From: Micromonospora sediminicola
GTDB lineage: Bacteria; Actinomycetota; Actinomycetes; Mycobacteriales; Micromonosporaceae
Length of the DNA: 64,000 nucleotides
NCBI RefSeq assembly: GCF_900089585.1
Contig: NZ_FLRH01000004.1
Coordinates: 1,357,001-1,421,000, forward strand
Direction of reading: 5' to 3'
The notes under the pieces were generated by a model. That model searched no databases, was not told the origin of the DNA, and saw only the letters and a list, made by a program, of their open reading frames with translations. This document shows positions 25,671 to 33,178 of the stretch, one piece after another. Each line of letters starts with the position of its first letter. Within the stretch, counting starts at the first letter, position 1. Made by a program: the position numbers and the translations under genes.

Positions 25671-26737
25671 GCGGGGTTGCCGGTCAGGACCTCGGCCCGC
25701 AGGCGCGCGGCGGCGCGCAGCAGCGCGGCGGCCTCCGCCTGCTCCGGCTCGGGGGTGCGGACGCCCTCGGCGAGCGCCAGCACGTCGGCCACCTCGACGA
25801 CGCCGCCGAGCGCCTCGCGGACCGGCCGGCCCAGCGCCCCGGTGTGGCCGCGCGCCTCATGCCGGCAGAAGGAGGCCAGCTCGCAGGCGGCCAGGCAGTC
25901 CGGCGCGTAGCGGGCCGGCACCCGGTGCAACGCGGCCGCGAGCGTGGCCGGGTCGGCCGTCGGGTCGGCGGTGAAACCGGCCGGCACGGCGGCGAGCAGG
26001 TCGTCGACCCGGGCCATCCGGGCCAGTTGGCGGCGCAGCACCAGCAGTTGCCGGCGTACGTCGAGCAGGCTGGCCACCGGCTGGTTGGTGAAGTCCCGCG
26101 GGCAGACCAGCACCACCTCGTGCGACACCAGCTCCGGGTCGCGGCCCCCGGCGGCGAGCAGGTCGCGCAGCGCCAGCACGTAGACGGCGGACTGGATCGC
26201 CGCGGCGGCGACCTTGGCCGGGTCGGCCTGCCCGTCGATCACCGGGAACGACTTGATCTCCACGACGTGGAACCGGCCGGCCAGGCGCGCGGCGACCAGG
26301 TCCGGTTCCAGGTGCACCCGCCGGCCGGCCACGTCCAGGCCGAGCAGCGGGTGGTCGAAGAGCGCGGGACCGTCGCCCCCGGCGGTCAACGCCGCCCGGG
26401 ACCGCTCCGGGCGGTCGTCGTCGGCACCGAGGTCCGTCCAGGTCGCACCGGCCGGCACCGGTACGCCGAGCCGCTCCGCCACCAGGCGCAGCAGCTCCGC
26501 CCCGCCGTCGGCCTTGACCTGCGCCTCGAACGCGTTGCCCCGGGTGATCGCGAAGCGGGACTGCCCGAAGCGGGCCGGGAAGCCGAGCCGCTCGGCCAAC
26601 GCCGGCTTGTCCGCACCGGCGCTGTCCAGCACGGCGCGGCGGGTGCAGCCGGGGTTGCCGGTCAACGCCGCGACGGTGCGGGCGTTGTGCCGCCGGGGCG
26701 GCCCCCCACCCCGGATCTCGCTCAGCCGATCTTCCAC
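25667..26737 (-). CDS. Cas4/AddB-like PD-(D/E)XK nuclease with Fe-S cysteines
   Basis: A 356-residue nuclease of the RecB/Cas4 type. Motifs in order: Cys31 (NPGCTRR), RGNAFE (66-71), the catalytic EPD at 144-146 and EIK at 160-162, the helix motif QSAVY (182-186), and three late cysteines C281-x3-C285-x5-C291. One early and three late cysteines around the nuclease core is the signature of the 4Fe-4S cluster in Cas4 and AddB. No CRISPR array, cas1 or addA is nearby. The GTG at 26737 was chosen because the open frame further upstream runs through a dispersed repeat (26746-26803). It is first in an operon with the 490-residue partner. Confidence 0.5.
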   Translation of the reverse strand: MEDRLSEIRGGGPPRRHNARTVAALTGNPGCTRRAVLDSAGADKPALAERLGFPARFGQSRFAITRGNAFEAQVKADGGAELLRLVAERLGVPVPAGATWTDLGADDDRPERSRAALTAGGDGPALFDHPLLGLDVAGRRVHLEPDLVAARLAGRFHVVEIKSFPVIDGQADPAKVAAAAIQSAVYVLALRDLLAAGGRDPELVSHEVVLVCPRDFTNQPVASLLDVRRQLLVLRRQLARMARVDDLLAAVPAGFTADPTADPATLAAALHRVPARYAPDCLAACELASFCRHEARGHTGALGRPVREALGGVVEVADVLALAEGVRTPEPEQAEAAALLRAAARLRAEVLTGNPA

Positions 26738-26745
26738 CCGATGAA

Positions 26746-26803
26746 GTGTAAGGAAGGGCCCCCTCTTAACGCCTCCGGTAGAGGCGGGGACCCCTGTTAA
26801 CAG
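26746..26803 (+). repeat. 58-bp dispersed palindromic repeat, copy A
   Basis: It starts GTGTAAGGAAGGGCCCCCT and ends near CCCCTGTTAACAG. The ends are inverted repeats around a GCCTCCGGTAGAGG centre. It lies nine bases upstream of the nuclease start. It is the same element, in opposite direction, as 27251-27308. Confidence 0.5.
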
Positions 26804-26811
26804 CCCAGGCG

Positions 26812-26988
26812 TCAGCGGCCGGCGGAGCGGTTCCACGGTGACCGCGGAGACAGCGCCCCCGCCGTCGGTCGACTGCGACGACGGCGCCGGCGACCGGGCG
26901 TGCACGGTGGGCGGGCGGCGGTGTGCACCGGTACGGCGGGCGGAGGCACCGGCTGCCGCCCGATCAGCCAGCAGAGGAAGCGGGTCAC
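26812..26988 (-). CDS. possible 58-residue basic protein
   Basis: A short open frame starting with GTG three bases after the zinc-ribbon stop: TRFLCWLIGRQPVPPPAVPV, then an arginine/proline-rich tail. The hydrophobic start and close spacing suggest translation after the zinc-ribbon gene, but there is no family match and the tail composition is that of random GC-rich DNA. It is kept only as a weak candidate. Confidence 0.5.
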   Translation of the reverse strand: MTRFLCWLIGRQPVPPPAVPVHTAARPPCTPGRRRRRRSRPTAGALSPRSPWNRSAGR

Positions 26989-26990
26989 GG

Positions 26991-27224
26991 TCAGCCGACC
27001 GGGAGGCGCTCGGCGTCGGCGCGGGAGATCTCGTACTCGGCGCCGCAGAACGTGCACTGCTGCGCGTACCGGGTGCGTACCGGGATCAGGGGGATGAAGA
27101 AGAGGCTGAACTTGGTGGCCCGCCGGGTGATCACCTGGGCGGCCTGGTTCCCGCAGTGGCGGCAGACCTGGGTGACGACGCCGGACCGGTCGACCTTGGT
27201 CCGCAGCCCGAAGATGAAGAACAT
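26991..27224 (-). CDS. small zinc-ribbon protein
   Basis: A 77-residue protein with two CxxC knuckles (QVCRHCGNQ and QQCTFCGAE) forming one zinc ribbon, separated by a hydrophobic, aromatic stretch (KFSLFFIPLIPVRTRYA). It matches the small zinc-ribbon family often seen in actinomycetes; its role is unknown. The ATG at 27224 gives MFFIFGLRTK. It lies between the two inverted copies of the 58-bp repeat. Confidence 0.5.
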   Translation of the reverse strand: MFFIFGLRTKVDRSGVVTQVCRHCGNQAAQVITRRATKFSLFFIPLIPVRTRYAQQCTFCGAEYEISRADAERLPVG

Positions 27225-27250
27225 CGCCCGCCATTACCCACCCGGGGCAC

Positions 27251-27308
27251 GTGTTAAGCGGGGCCCCCTCCTCTACCGGAGGCGTTAACAGGGGGCCCCT
27301 CCTTACAC
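27251..27308 (-). repeat. 58-bp dispersed palindromic repeat, copy B
   Basis: Read on the plus strand it starts GTGTTAAGCGGGGCCCCCT and ends AGGGGGCCCCTCCTTACAC. Its reverse complement aligns along its length with copy A at 26746-26803. It ends one base before the SRPBCC gene's stop codon and could serve as its terminator hairpin. Confidence 0.5.
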
Positions 27309-27309
27309 C

Positions 27310-28137
27310 TCAGAGCCAGATGGGCTGCCAGTTGGGCACCTCGTGGAAGCGCCGCAGCTCGGCCAGGCCGGCGACGGTGCCGGTCCACGCCGCGTACGGG
27401 GGATTGCCCTGGTCGAAGCCGGACTGCACGAAGGTCAGCTTCGTCCGGCCGCCGGACTCGGCCAGCTCCCACGAGCTGACGCCGGTCGGTCCCCAGTCGA
27501 CGGAGATCGCCTGCCCCGGCGTCACGTCGAGCACCTTGGCCGCGTAGCCGGCGTCGAAGCCGCCCATCGCGTAGCGACCACCCGCCCACGGCTCGATGCC
27601 GATCGGGTAGCCGAACCAGGCGCTCGCCTGCTCGGAGTCGGTCAGCGAGGTCCACACCTTGTCCATCGGCGCGTCGATCAGCATCTCGCCGCGCAGGTCG
27701 GCCGAGGTGAAGTCGGTCCGCGGCAGCAGCGGCCTCCCCTCCAGGTGGGCGTTGAGGTTGGCGATCGCCAGCGCCCAGAACGTCTGGAGCACGCCCCGGA
27801 TGCTGCTGCCGTTCATCGCCTCCTCGAAGGAGAAGTGACTCTGCCGCAGCGTCAGAACGGTGGCGTCGCCGTCGGGCTCCAGCTCGAACTCGGTGGTGGT
27901 CTCCACCCCGTCGAGCGTCCACGCGAAGCGCAGCGTCTTCTCGTCGGCGTGCAGCAGTCGCTGGTGCGGCACGTCGCCCTCGGGCGTGTAACGGCCCCAG
28001 AACTCGTACCGCCCGGGCAGGTCCACCTCGGCGTGTTCGGCCAGCCAGACGCGCAGCTCGGCGGGATCGGTCAGCGCCCGGCGGACGGTCGCCACCGGCG
28101 CGGCGAGACGGGCGCGGACGGTCATCGGGTCACTCAT
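27310..28137 (-). CDS. SRPBCC (AHSA1-like) two-domain protein
   Basis: A 275-residue protein with two START/SRPBCC modules. The first is about 1-130 (TVRARLAAPVATVRRALTD, RYEFWGRYTPEG); the second is about 145-260 (GEMLIDAPMDKVWTSLTD, WFGYPIGIEPWAGGRYAMGGF). Such domains form a deep pocket for hydrophobic ligands; pairing with an ArsR-like regulator is common in actinomycetes. The ATG overlaps the regulator's end by eight bases, so they are co-translated. The ligand is unknown. Confidence 0.5.
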   Translation of the reverse strand: MSDPMTVRARLAAPVATVRRALTDPAELRVWLAEHAEVDLPGRYEFWGRYTPEGDVPHQRLLHADEKTLRFAWTLDGVETTTEFELEPDGDATVLTLRQSHFSFEEAMNGSSIRGVLQTFWALAIANLNAHLEGRPLLPRTDFTSADLRGEMLIDAPMDKVWTSLTDSEQASAWFGYPIGIEPWAGGRYAMGGFDAGYAAKVLDVTPGQAISVDWGPTGVSSWELAESGGRTKLTFVQSGFDQGNPPYAAWTGTVAGLAELRRFHEVPNWQPIWL

Positions 28138-28690
28138 GCTGGTTGCCCTTCGGGTAGCAGGCCACGGCGAGCTTGAAGGCGTCTCCCTCGGCGCCGCCGT
28201 AGCGGGTGAACAGGTCCTGCAGCGTCGACTGCAGGTCGTGCAGGAACTCCTGCCGCCGCTCGGCGGGCACCCGGATCTCGCCGGAGACGCCGATCGACGG
28301 AAGCTCGGGGGCGGCGCGGTCCAGCCCGGCGATGTCGGCCTGGACCTCCTCCATGAGGTCGAGCAGGTAGCCGAGGCTCAGCTCGTCCTGCGCCCGGCGG
28401 GCGCCGCCGATGCGGCCGACCAGCCGCGGGGAGAGCCAGTAGGACCGGGCGACGGCGCGGTAGATGCCCTCGTTGATGCCGCGCACCCGCCGCTCGGCCA
28501 CCTGCTCGGCCAGCCCGGCCGCGACCAGTTGCTTGACGTGGTAGTAGACGCGCTGCGGCGTCTGCTCCAGCCGGGCGGCGACCTCGGTGCAGGTGCGGGG
28601 CTCGGCCAGTTGCCGCAGCACCTCGATGCGCTGCGGCTTGAGCAGGGCTTCGGCCTGCTCGCGCTGTTCCAGATACAGGACGTCTCTCAT
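28130..28690 (-). CDS. ArsR-like winged-helix transcriptional regulator
   Basis: A 186-residue regulator. The winged helix-turn-helix is at residues 8-80 (ALLKPQRIEVLRQLAEPRTCTEVAARL, QRVYYHVKQLVAAGLAEQV), followed by a helical domain of about 100 residues that may bind an effector. The ATG at 28690 was chosen because the upstream in-frame start lies inside the operator. A promoter with TTGACA and CAAACT boxes and a strong inverted repeat lies immediately upstream, so it should repress itself and the SRPBCC gene. Confidence 0.5.
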   Translation of the reverse strand: MRDVLYLEQREQAEALLKPQRIEVLRQLAEPRTCTEVAARLEQTPQRVYYHVKQLVAAGLAEQVAERRVRGINEGIYRAVARSYWLSPRLVGRIGGARRAQDELSLGYLLDLMEEVQADIAGLDRAAPELPSIGVSGEIRVPAERRQEFLHDLQSTLQDLFTRYGGAEGDAFKLAVACYPKGNQHE

Positions 28691-28695
28691 GGCAA

Positions 28696-28729
28696 AAGCA
28701 AGTTTGTACGTAAAAAACTTGCTTGTCAA
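28696..28729 (-). promoter_or_regulatory. promoter and operator of the ArsR-like/SRPBCC operon
   Basis: Perfect 10-bp arms AAGCAAGTTT (28696-28705) and AAACTTGCTT (28715-28724) with a 9-base spacer. On the minus strand, TTGACA (28724-28729) and CAAACT (28701-28706) are 17 bases apart, so the repeat fills the promoter. Confidence 0.5.
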
Positions 28730-28735
28730 TAGGGG

Positions 28736-28772
28736 CGACGAGAGGCCGCACGGTCCGTGCGGCCTCTCGTCG
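28736..28772 (-). terminator. hairpin after tmsB
   Basis: An 18-bp perfect inverted repeat (28736-28753 with 28755-28772) in CGACGAGAGGCCGCACGG, nine bases beyond the tmsB stop. It may also insulate the ArsR-like promoter next to it. Confidence 0.5.
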
Positions 28773-28781
28773 GTACGGGTG

Positions 28782-30125
28782 TCAGGGTGTCCAGTCGGGG
28801 CGCAGCGGATAGCCGTTGACCCCCTGCGGGCCGTTGTGCGTGGCGAGCACCTGGTGCAGCTGGATGCCGTTGCGCTCGAACGCCATCCGGGAGCCGGCCA
28901 TGTAGAGGCCCCAGACCCGGGCGGTGCCCGGACCCACCTCGTCGACGCAGAAGTCCCAGTGCTCGACCAGGTTGCGGCACCAGCCGGCCAACGTCAGCGC
29001 GTAGTGCTGGCGCAGGTTCTCCTCGTGGTGCACCTCGAACCCGGCGTCGTGGATCTCGCTGATCAGCCGGCCCGGACCGGCCAGCTCACCGTCCGGGAAG
29101 ACGTACCGGTCGATGAACGCGCCGGAGCGGTGCGGGGCGCGGTTGTCGGCGCGGGTGATGCAGTGGTTGAGCAGCCGGCCGCCGGTCTTGAGCCGGGACC
29201 GCAGCGCGCCGAAGTAGGCCGGATAGTTGCGCACCCCGATGTGCTCGGTCAGCCCGATCGAGGAGATCGCGTCGAACTGCTCGCGCGGCGCGTCCCGGTA
29301 GTCGAGGTGCCGCACCTCGGCCAGGTCACCCAGCCCCTCACGCTCGATCGCGGCCTGCGCCCACTGCGCCTGCGCCCGGGACAGCGTCACACCGAGCGCC
29401 TTCACGCCGTACTCCCGGGCCGCGTGCCGGACCATGCCGCCCCAGCCGCAGCCGACGTCCAGCAGCCGCATCCCCGGTTTGAGCGCGAGCTTGCCGGCGA
29501 CCAGGTCGTACTTGGCCCGCTGCGCCTCTTCCAGGGTGTCGCCCGGGCTGCGGAAGACCGCGCAGGTGTACGTCATGGACTCCCCGAGCACCTTCTCGTA
29601 GAAGGCGTTCGACACGTCGTAGTGGTGGGAGATCGCGTTGCTGTCCCGCGCCCGCGAGTGGCGCAGCCCGTTCACCACCCGCTTCCAGCGCGGCGCCGCC
29701 TCCTGCGGCGGGGGCGGCGGCGGCATCAACCGCTCCCAGCCCAGCCCCTTGACCAGGGCCAGCGCCTCGCTCACCGGGGGCATCCGCAGCGGCATCTCGT
29801 CCTTGAGCACGCGCAACGCCTCGTACGGGTCGCCGGGGTGCACCCCCTCCAACCCCAGGTCGCCGCTGACGTAGGCCCGCGCCATGCCCAGGTCGCCGGG
29901 CGCGGTGAGCAGGTAGGACAGGCCCCGCTCGGTGCGGATCGCCAGGGTGATCCCGGCGTCGGCCGGGCCCACCGCGCTGCCGTCGTATCCGGTGACGCGC
30001 ACCGGCAGGTCGCGGGTGGTGACCGCGCGGATCACGTCCGCCACGGTCGGTCCGGTGCGCCGGCCGCCCGCCGGCGGACCGGCCGGGGCGCTCGCCGCCC
30101 CCGGTGTTCGGTCGGTCAGACTCAT
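28782..30125 (-). CDS. tmsB: SAM-dependent fatty-acyl methyltransferase, TmsB-like (cyclopropane synthase family)
   Basis: A 447-residue member of the cyclopropane-fatty-acid-synthase family. The SAM-binding motif is LLDVGCGWGGMVRHAA. Family stretches SNAISHHYDVSNAFYEKVLG, MTYTCAVFRSPGDTLEEAQ and SIGLTEHIGVRNY are intact, and an N-terminal 130-residue domain precedes the methyltransferase. Co-translation with the FAD oxidoreductase (ATGA overlap) is the tmsA-tmsB arrangement: TmsB adds a methylene at C10 of oleoyl lipids and TmsA reduces it to 10-methylstearate. Micromonospora is known to contain 10-methyl acids. The start is at 30125. Confidence 0.5.
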   Translation of the reverse strand: MSLTDRTPGAASAPAGPPAGGRRTGPTVADVIRAVTTRDLPVRVTGYDGSAVGPADAGITLAIRTERGLSYLLTAPGDLGMARAYVSGDLGLEGVHPGDPYEALRVLKDEMPLRMPPVSEALALVKGLGWERLMPPPPPPQEAAPRWKRVVNGLRHSRARDSNAISHHYDVSNAFYEKVLGESMTYTCAVFRSPGDTLEEAQRAKYDLVAGKLALKPGMRLLDVGCGWGGMVRHAAREYGVKALGVTLSRAQAQWAQAAIEREGLGDLAEVRHLDYRDAPREQFDAISSIGLTEHIGVRNYPAYFGALRSRLKTGGRLLNHCITRADNRAPHRSGAFIDRYVFPDGELAGPGRLISEIHDAGFEVHHEENLRQHYALTLAGWCRNLVEHWDFCVDEVGPGTARVWGLYMAGSRMAFERNGIQLHQVLATHNGPQGVNGYPLRPDWTP

Positions 30126-31507
30126 GCTCGGGATACCGCCTTCTCGTACAGTCCGGTGAGTCGGTGGTCCGGGTCGTAGCGGTCCTTCACGGCGCGCCAG
30201 GTGTCCCCGCCGTAGAGCCGGTCGAACGCCGCCCGGTCGTAGTACGCGTCGGAGTAGAGCGACTTGTGGCCGCCCACCTCCGACACCATGCGCTCGATCT
30301 GGCGGTTGACGTCGCCGTCGGCGGCTCCCGCCGCGATCGGCACGCTCCCCCAGAAGCCGATGTTCACATAGGTTTCGCCCGGTTGGAGCGGATACAGCGG
30401 CCACGCCCGGGCCGATCCCCGGCCGGCCGGCTCACGCAGCCGCAACGGGCAGAGCCAGACCGGTGTCATGCCGACGTCGGCCGCGAACCAGCGCAGGAAT
30501 TCGGCCGTACGGTCCAGCGGGATCTCCACGTCCTGCACCACCCGCTCGCGCGCCGGCCGACCCCGCCACCTGTCGATCCGGGCCGCCACCTGGTGCCGGT
30601 GCTCCAGCCGGACGATGCGGTGGTAGACGTCGCTGCGCCGGTAGCGCTGCGGCCAGAGCCGCCGCACCACCGGGTGCTGCACCCCGAACGCCGCCGAGCA
30701 CCAGAACCAGTCGGTGTCCCACCGCCAGAGATAGTCGTACGCGCCGAGCACGTCGCGGGTGCGGCGGCGCAGCGAGCGGTAGTAGATCTCCTGGCCGGTG
30801 TAGTCCGACGGCGGCCCCTCGGCCTCGTCGGTGAACGTGCCGAGCACGAGGTAGGACTCGCCGGGGCTGAACATCACCCCGTCCATGGCGTCGACCGGGT
30901 CGCCGGCCCAGGCGCCCTTGGCGACCACCTCGGCCACCGCGTCGACCAGTTCCTCCAGCCGGGTGAACCGGATGTTGCGCAGGGCCACGTGCCGGCGGAC
31001 CGGTTGCAGCTCGATGCGCAGCCGGGTGGCGTAGCCGAGGCTGCCCAGCGAGTTGGGGAAGGCGCGGAACAGGTCGGCGTGCTCGCCCTGGGGCCGGGCG
31101 GTGACGATCTCCCCGGCGCCGGTGAGCAGGTCCATCTCGGTCACCGACTCGTGCGGCAGGCCGTTGCGGAAGGAGGTGGACTCGATGCCCAGGCCGGTCA
31201 CCGCGCCGCCCAGCGTGATCGTGCGCAACTGCGGCACGACCAGCGGCATCAGACCGTGCGGCAGCGTCGCGTCGACCAGATCCTCGTAGGTGCACATGCC
31301 CTGCACGTCGGCGGTGCGGGCCGCCGGGTCGACGCCGAGCACGCCGGTCAGTCCACTCACGTCCAGGCCCGGCGTACGCGGCGCGGATCGGGGGCGGAAC
31401 AGGTTCGAGGTCTGCTTGGCCAGCCGTACGGGTTCTCCGGCGGGCACCGCGGCGTAGGAACGCCGCAGCGTGTCCACCGCCCGTTCATGATCACGGACAG
31501 CGTGCAT
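30122..31507 (-). CDS. tmsA: FAD-dependent 10-methylene-acyl reductase, TmsA-like
   Basis: A 461-residue oxidoreductase with a PCMH-type FAD domain: LGVDPAARTADVQGMCTYEDLV, then PQLRTITLGGAVTGLGIESTSFRNG. The C-terminal half resembles the DWARF1/sterol-reductase-like proteins. It lies directly upstream of the methyltransferase and overlaps its start, so the assignment to the 10-methyl-branched fatty acid pathway is strong. AAGGTGA lies about five bases before the ATG at 31507. It is divergent from the YbaK gene. No separate tmsC gene is present. Confidence 0.5.
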   Translation of the reverse strand: MHAVRDHERAVDTLRRSYAAVPAGEPVRLAKQTSNLFRPRSAPRTPGLDVSGLTGVLGVDPAARTADVQGMCTYEDLVDATLPHGLMPLVVPQLRTITLGGAVTGLGIESTSFRNGLPHESVTEMDLLTGAGEIVTARPQGEHADLFRAFPNSLGSLGYATRLRIELQPVRRHVALRNIRFTRLEELVDAVAEVVAKGAWAGDPVDAMDGVMFSPGESYLVLGTFTDEAEGPPSDYTGQEIYYRSLRRRTRDVLGAYDYLWRWDTDWFWCSAAFGVQHPVVRRLWPQRYRRSDVYHRIVRLEHRHQVAARIDRWRGRPARERVVQDVEIPLDRTAEFLRWFAADVGMTPVWLCPLRLREPAGRGSARAWPLYPLQPGETYVNIGFWGSVPIAAGAADGDVNRQIERMVSEVGGHKSLYSDAYYDRAAFDRLYGGDTWRAVKDRYDPDHRLTGLYEKAVSRA

Positions 31508-31600
31508 GAGATCACCTTACGCTCGGGTACGACAATTCGTGGGATGTCCACGGTGGCCTTCCGCCGACTCGCCGACGACTCGCGGGTTACCGTGACCGCC

Positions 31601-32071
31601 ATGGCGAATCCCGCGCTCACCGCCCTCGACGCCGCCGGCCTGCCGTACCGGGTGATCCGGCACGGGCCGGTGGCGAGCCTCGCCGAGGCGGCCGCGGCGC
31701 GCGGCGTCGAGGTGCCCGACGTGGTCAAGACGATCGTGGTGCGCCGGGGCGAGGGCGACCACCTGTTCGTGCTGACCCCCGGCGGCCGGGTCGTCTCCTG
31801 GCCGAAGCTGCGCGCCCTGCTCGGGGTGAGCCGGCTGTCGCTGCCCGACGCCGACGCGGCGAAGGAAGCGACCGGCTACGCGCGCGGCACCATCACGCCG
31901 TTCGGGTCGCGCACCGCCTGGCCGGTCGTCGCCGACGAGCGGCTGCGCGGCCGGGAGATCACGCTCGGCGCGGGCGAGCACGGGACGGCCGTGGCGCTGG
32001 ACGCCGACGCCGCGCTGACCGCGCTCGACGCGACCGTCGCCGACGTCACCGATCCGGAACCGACCCGCTGA
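31601..32071 (+). CDS. YbaK/EbsC-family aminoacyl-tRNA editing protein
   Basis: A 156-residue free-standing editing domain: YRVIRHGPVASLAEAAAARGV, the catalytic-type lysine in DVVKTIVVRR, LSLPDADAAKEATGYARGTITPFG. Relatives remove Cys or Ala from tRNA-Pro. The ATG at 31601 lies seven bases after TACCGT (31588-31593), so it is probably leaderless; the open frame further upstream is not needed. Confidence 0.5.
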   Translation: MANPALTALDAAGLPYRVIRHGPVASLAEAAAARGVEVPDVVKTIVVRRGEGDHLFVLTPGGRVVSWPKLRALLGVSRLSLPDADAAKEATGYARGTITPFGSRTAWPVVADERLRGREITLGAGEHGTAVALDADAALTALDATVADVTDPEPTR

Positions 32072-32111
32072 GCGGTGGCCGGCGGGCGGCTACCGGCATA
32101 GCGTGGAGGAC

Positions 32112-32396
<285 letters not shown>

Positions 32397-32454
32397 GTCA
32401 CCGTGCCGCCGGGGCGACTGGCCCCGGCGGCCCCCGGTGGGTCAGGATGCCCCC

Positions 32455-33174
32455 ATGGCCGACCCGCACACCGACCCGTCCGGCACCGTCTACGGCGCCC
32501 GCCGCGCCCGCGGCGTCCGGCTGCCGCAGGACCCGTTGATGCGGATCGCGCTGGGCGTCGCCACGGTCGGCGTACTCCTGGGGGTCTTCTTCGCCACCGG
32601 CGTGCTCGGCGGCGGCGACGGCCGACCGGTGGTGCCCGCGGCGGCCGTGCCGACCCCGGCGGCGGCCGAGCCGACGTCGGCCGCGCCCACGACGGCGGCC
32701 GCGCCCACCCCGACGTCCGCGTCGCCGAGCGCCGCGCCGACCACCCCGGCCGCGCCGGTGGCCACCCCGAAGGTGATCCGGGGCGTGCCGTCCGGGCGCT
32801 GCCTGGGCGTGACCGGCGACGACCCGGAGGGCGCGCAGGCCGCGCTGGCCGACTGCACCGGCGGCCCGGAGCAGCAGTGGGTGGTGACCCCGGTCGCCGC
32901 CGACACCTACCTGCTGGTCAACGCGGCCAGCGGCAAGTGCCTCGACGTCAACGAGGCGAGCACCGACGACGGCGCCGACATCCAGCAGTGGTCCTGCAAC
33001 GGGCAGGCCAACCAGCAGTGGAAGGCCAACCCGACCGGCGCCGGGCCGGTGCTGCTGGTCGCCGTGCACAGCGGCAAGTGCGCCCAGGTCGACGACGCGG
33101 GCACGGAGCCCGGCCGGGAGCTGGAGCAGGCGCCGTGCGGCGGCGCCCCCGAGCAGCAGTGGGCGGTCGGCTGA
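32455..33174 (+). CDS. membrane-anchored ricin-type beta-trefoil lectin
   Basis: A 239-residue protein: a basic cytoplasmic start, one membrane helix (about 30-50), an Ala/Pro/Thr-rich outside linker (about 58-103), and a C-terminal ricin-B-type domain (about 105-239). The domain shows the repeats SGRCLGVTGDD, SGKCLDVNEAS and SGKCAQVDDAG, each ending in a QQW. It should bind sugar chains at the cell surface. A CAGGAT box six bases before the ATG suggests a leaderless start. It is convergent with the MFS gene (four-base gap). Confidence 0.5.
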   Translation: MADPHTDPSGTVYGARRARGVRLPQDPLMRIALGVATVGVLLGVFFATGVLGGGDGRPVVPAAAVPTPAAAEPTSAAPTTAAAPTPTSASPSAAPTTPAAPVATPKVIRGVPSGRCLGVTGDDPEGAQAALADCTGGPEQQWVVTPVAADTYLLVNAASGKCLDVNEASTDDGADIQQWSCNGQANQQWKANPTGAGPVLLVAVHSGKCAQVDDAGTEPGRELEQAPCGGAPEQQWAVG

Positions 33175-33178
33175 CCGG

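Noticed and set aside
25667..26737. True CRISPR-associated Cas4
   Set aside because: The motifs fit the fold, but there is no array, cas1 or cas2 in the window, so only 'Cas4-like' is justified.
26746..26905. An earlier start for the Cas4-like nuclease (to 26905)
   Set aside because: The extra residues are encoded by the 58-bp dispersed repeat and non-coding DNA; GTG 26737 is the first start past the repeat.
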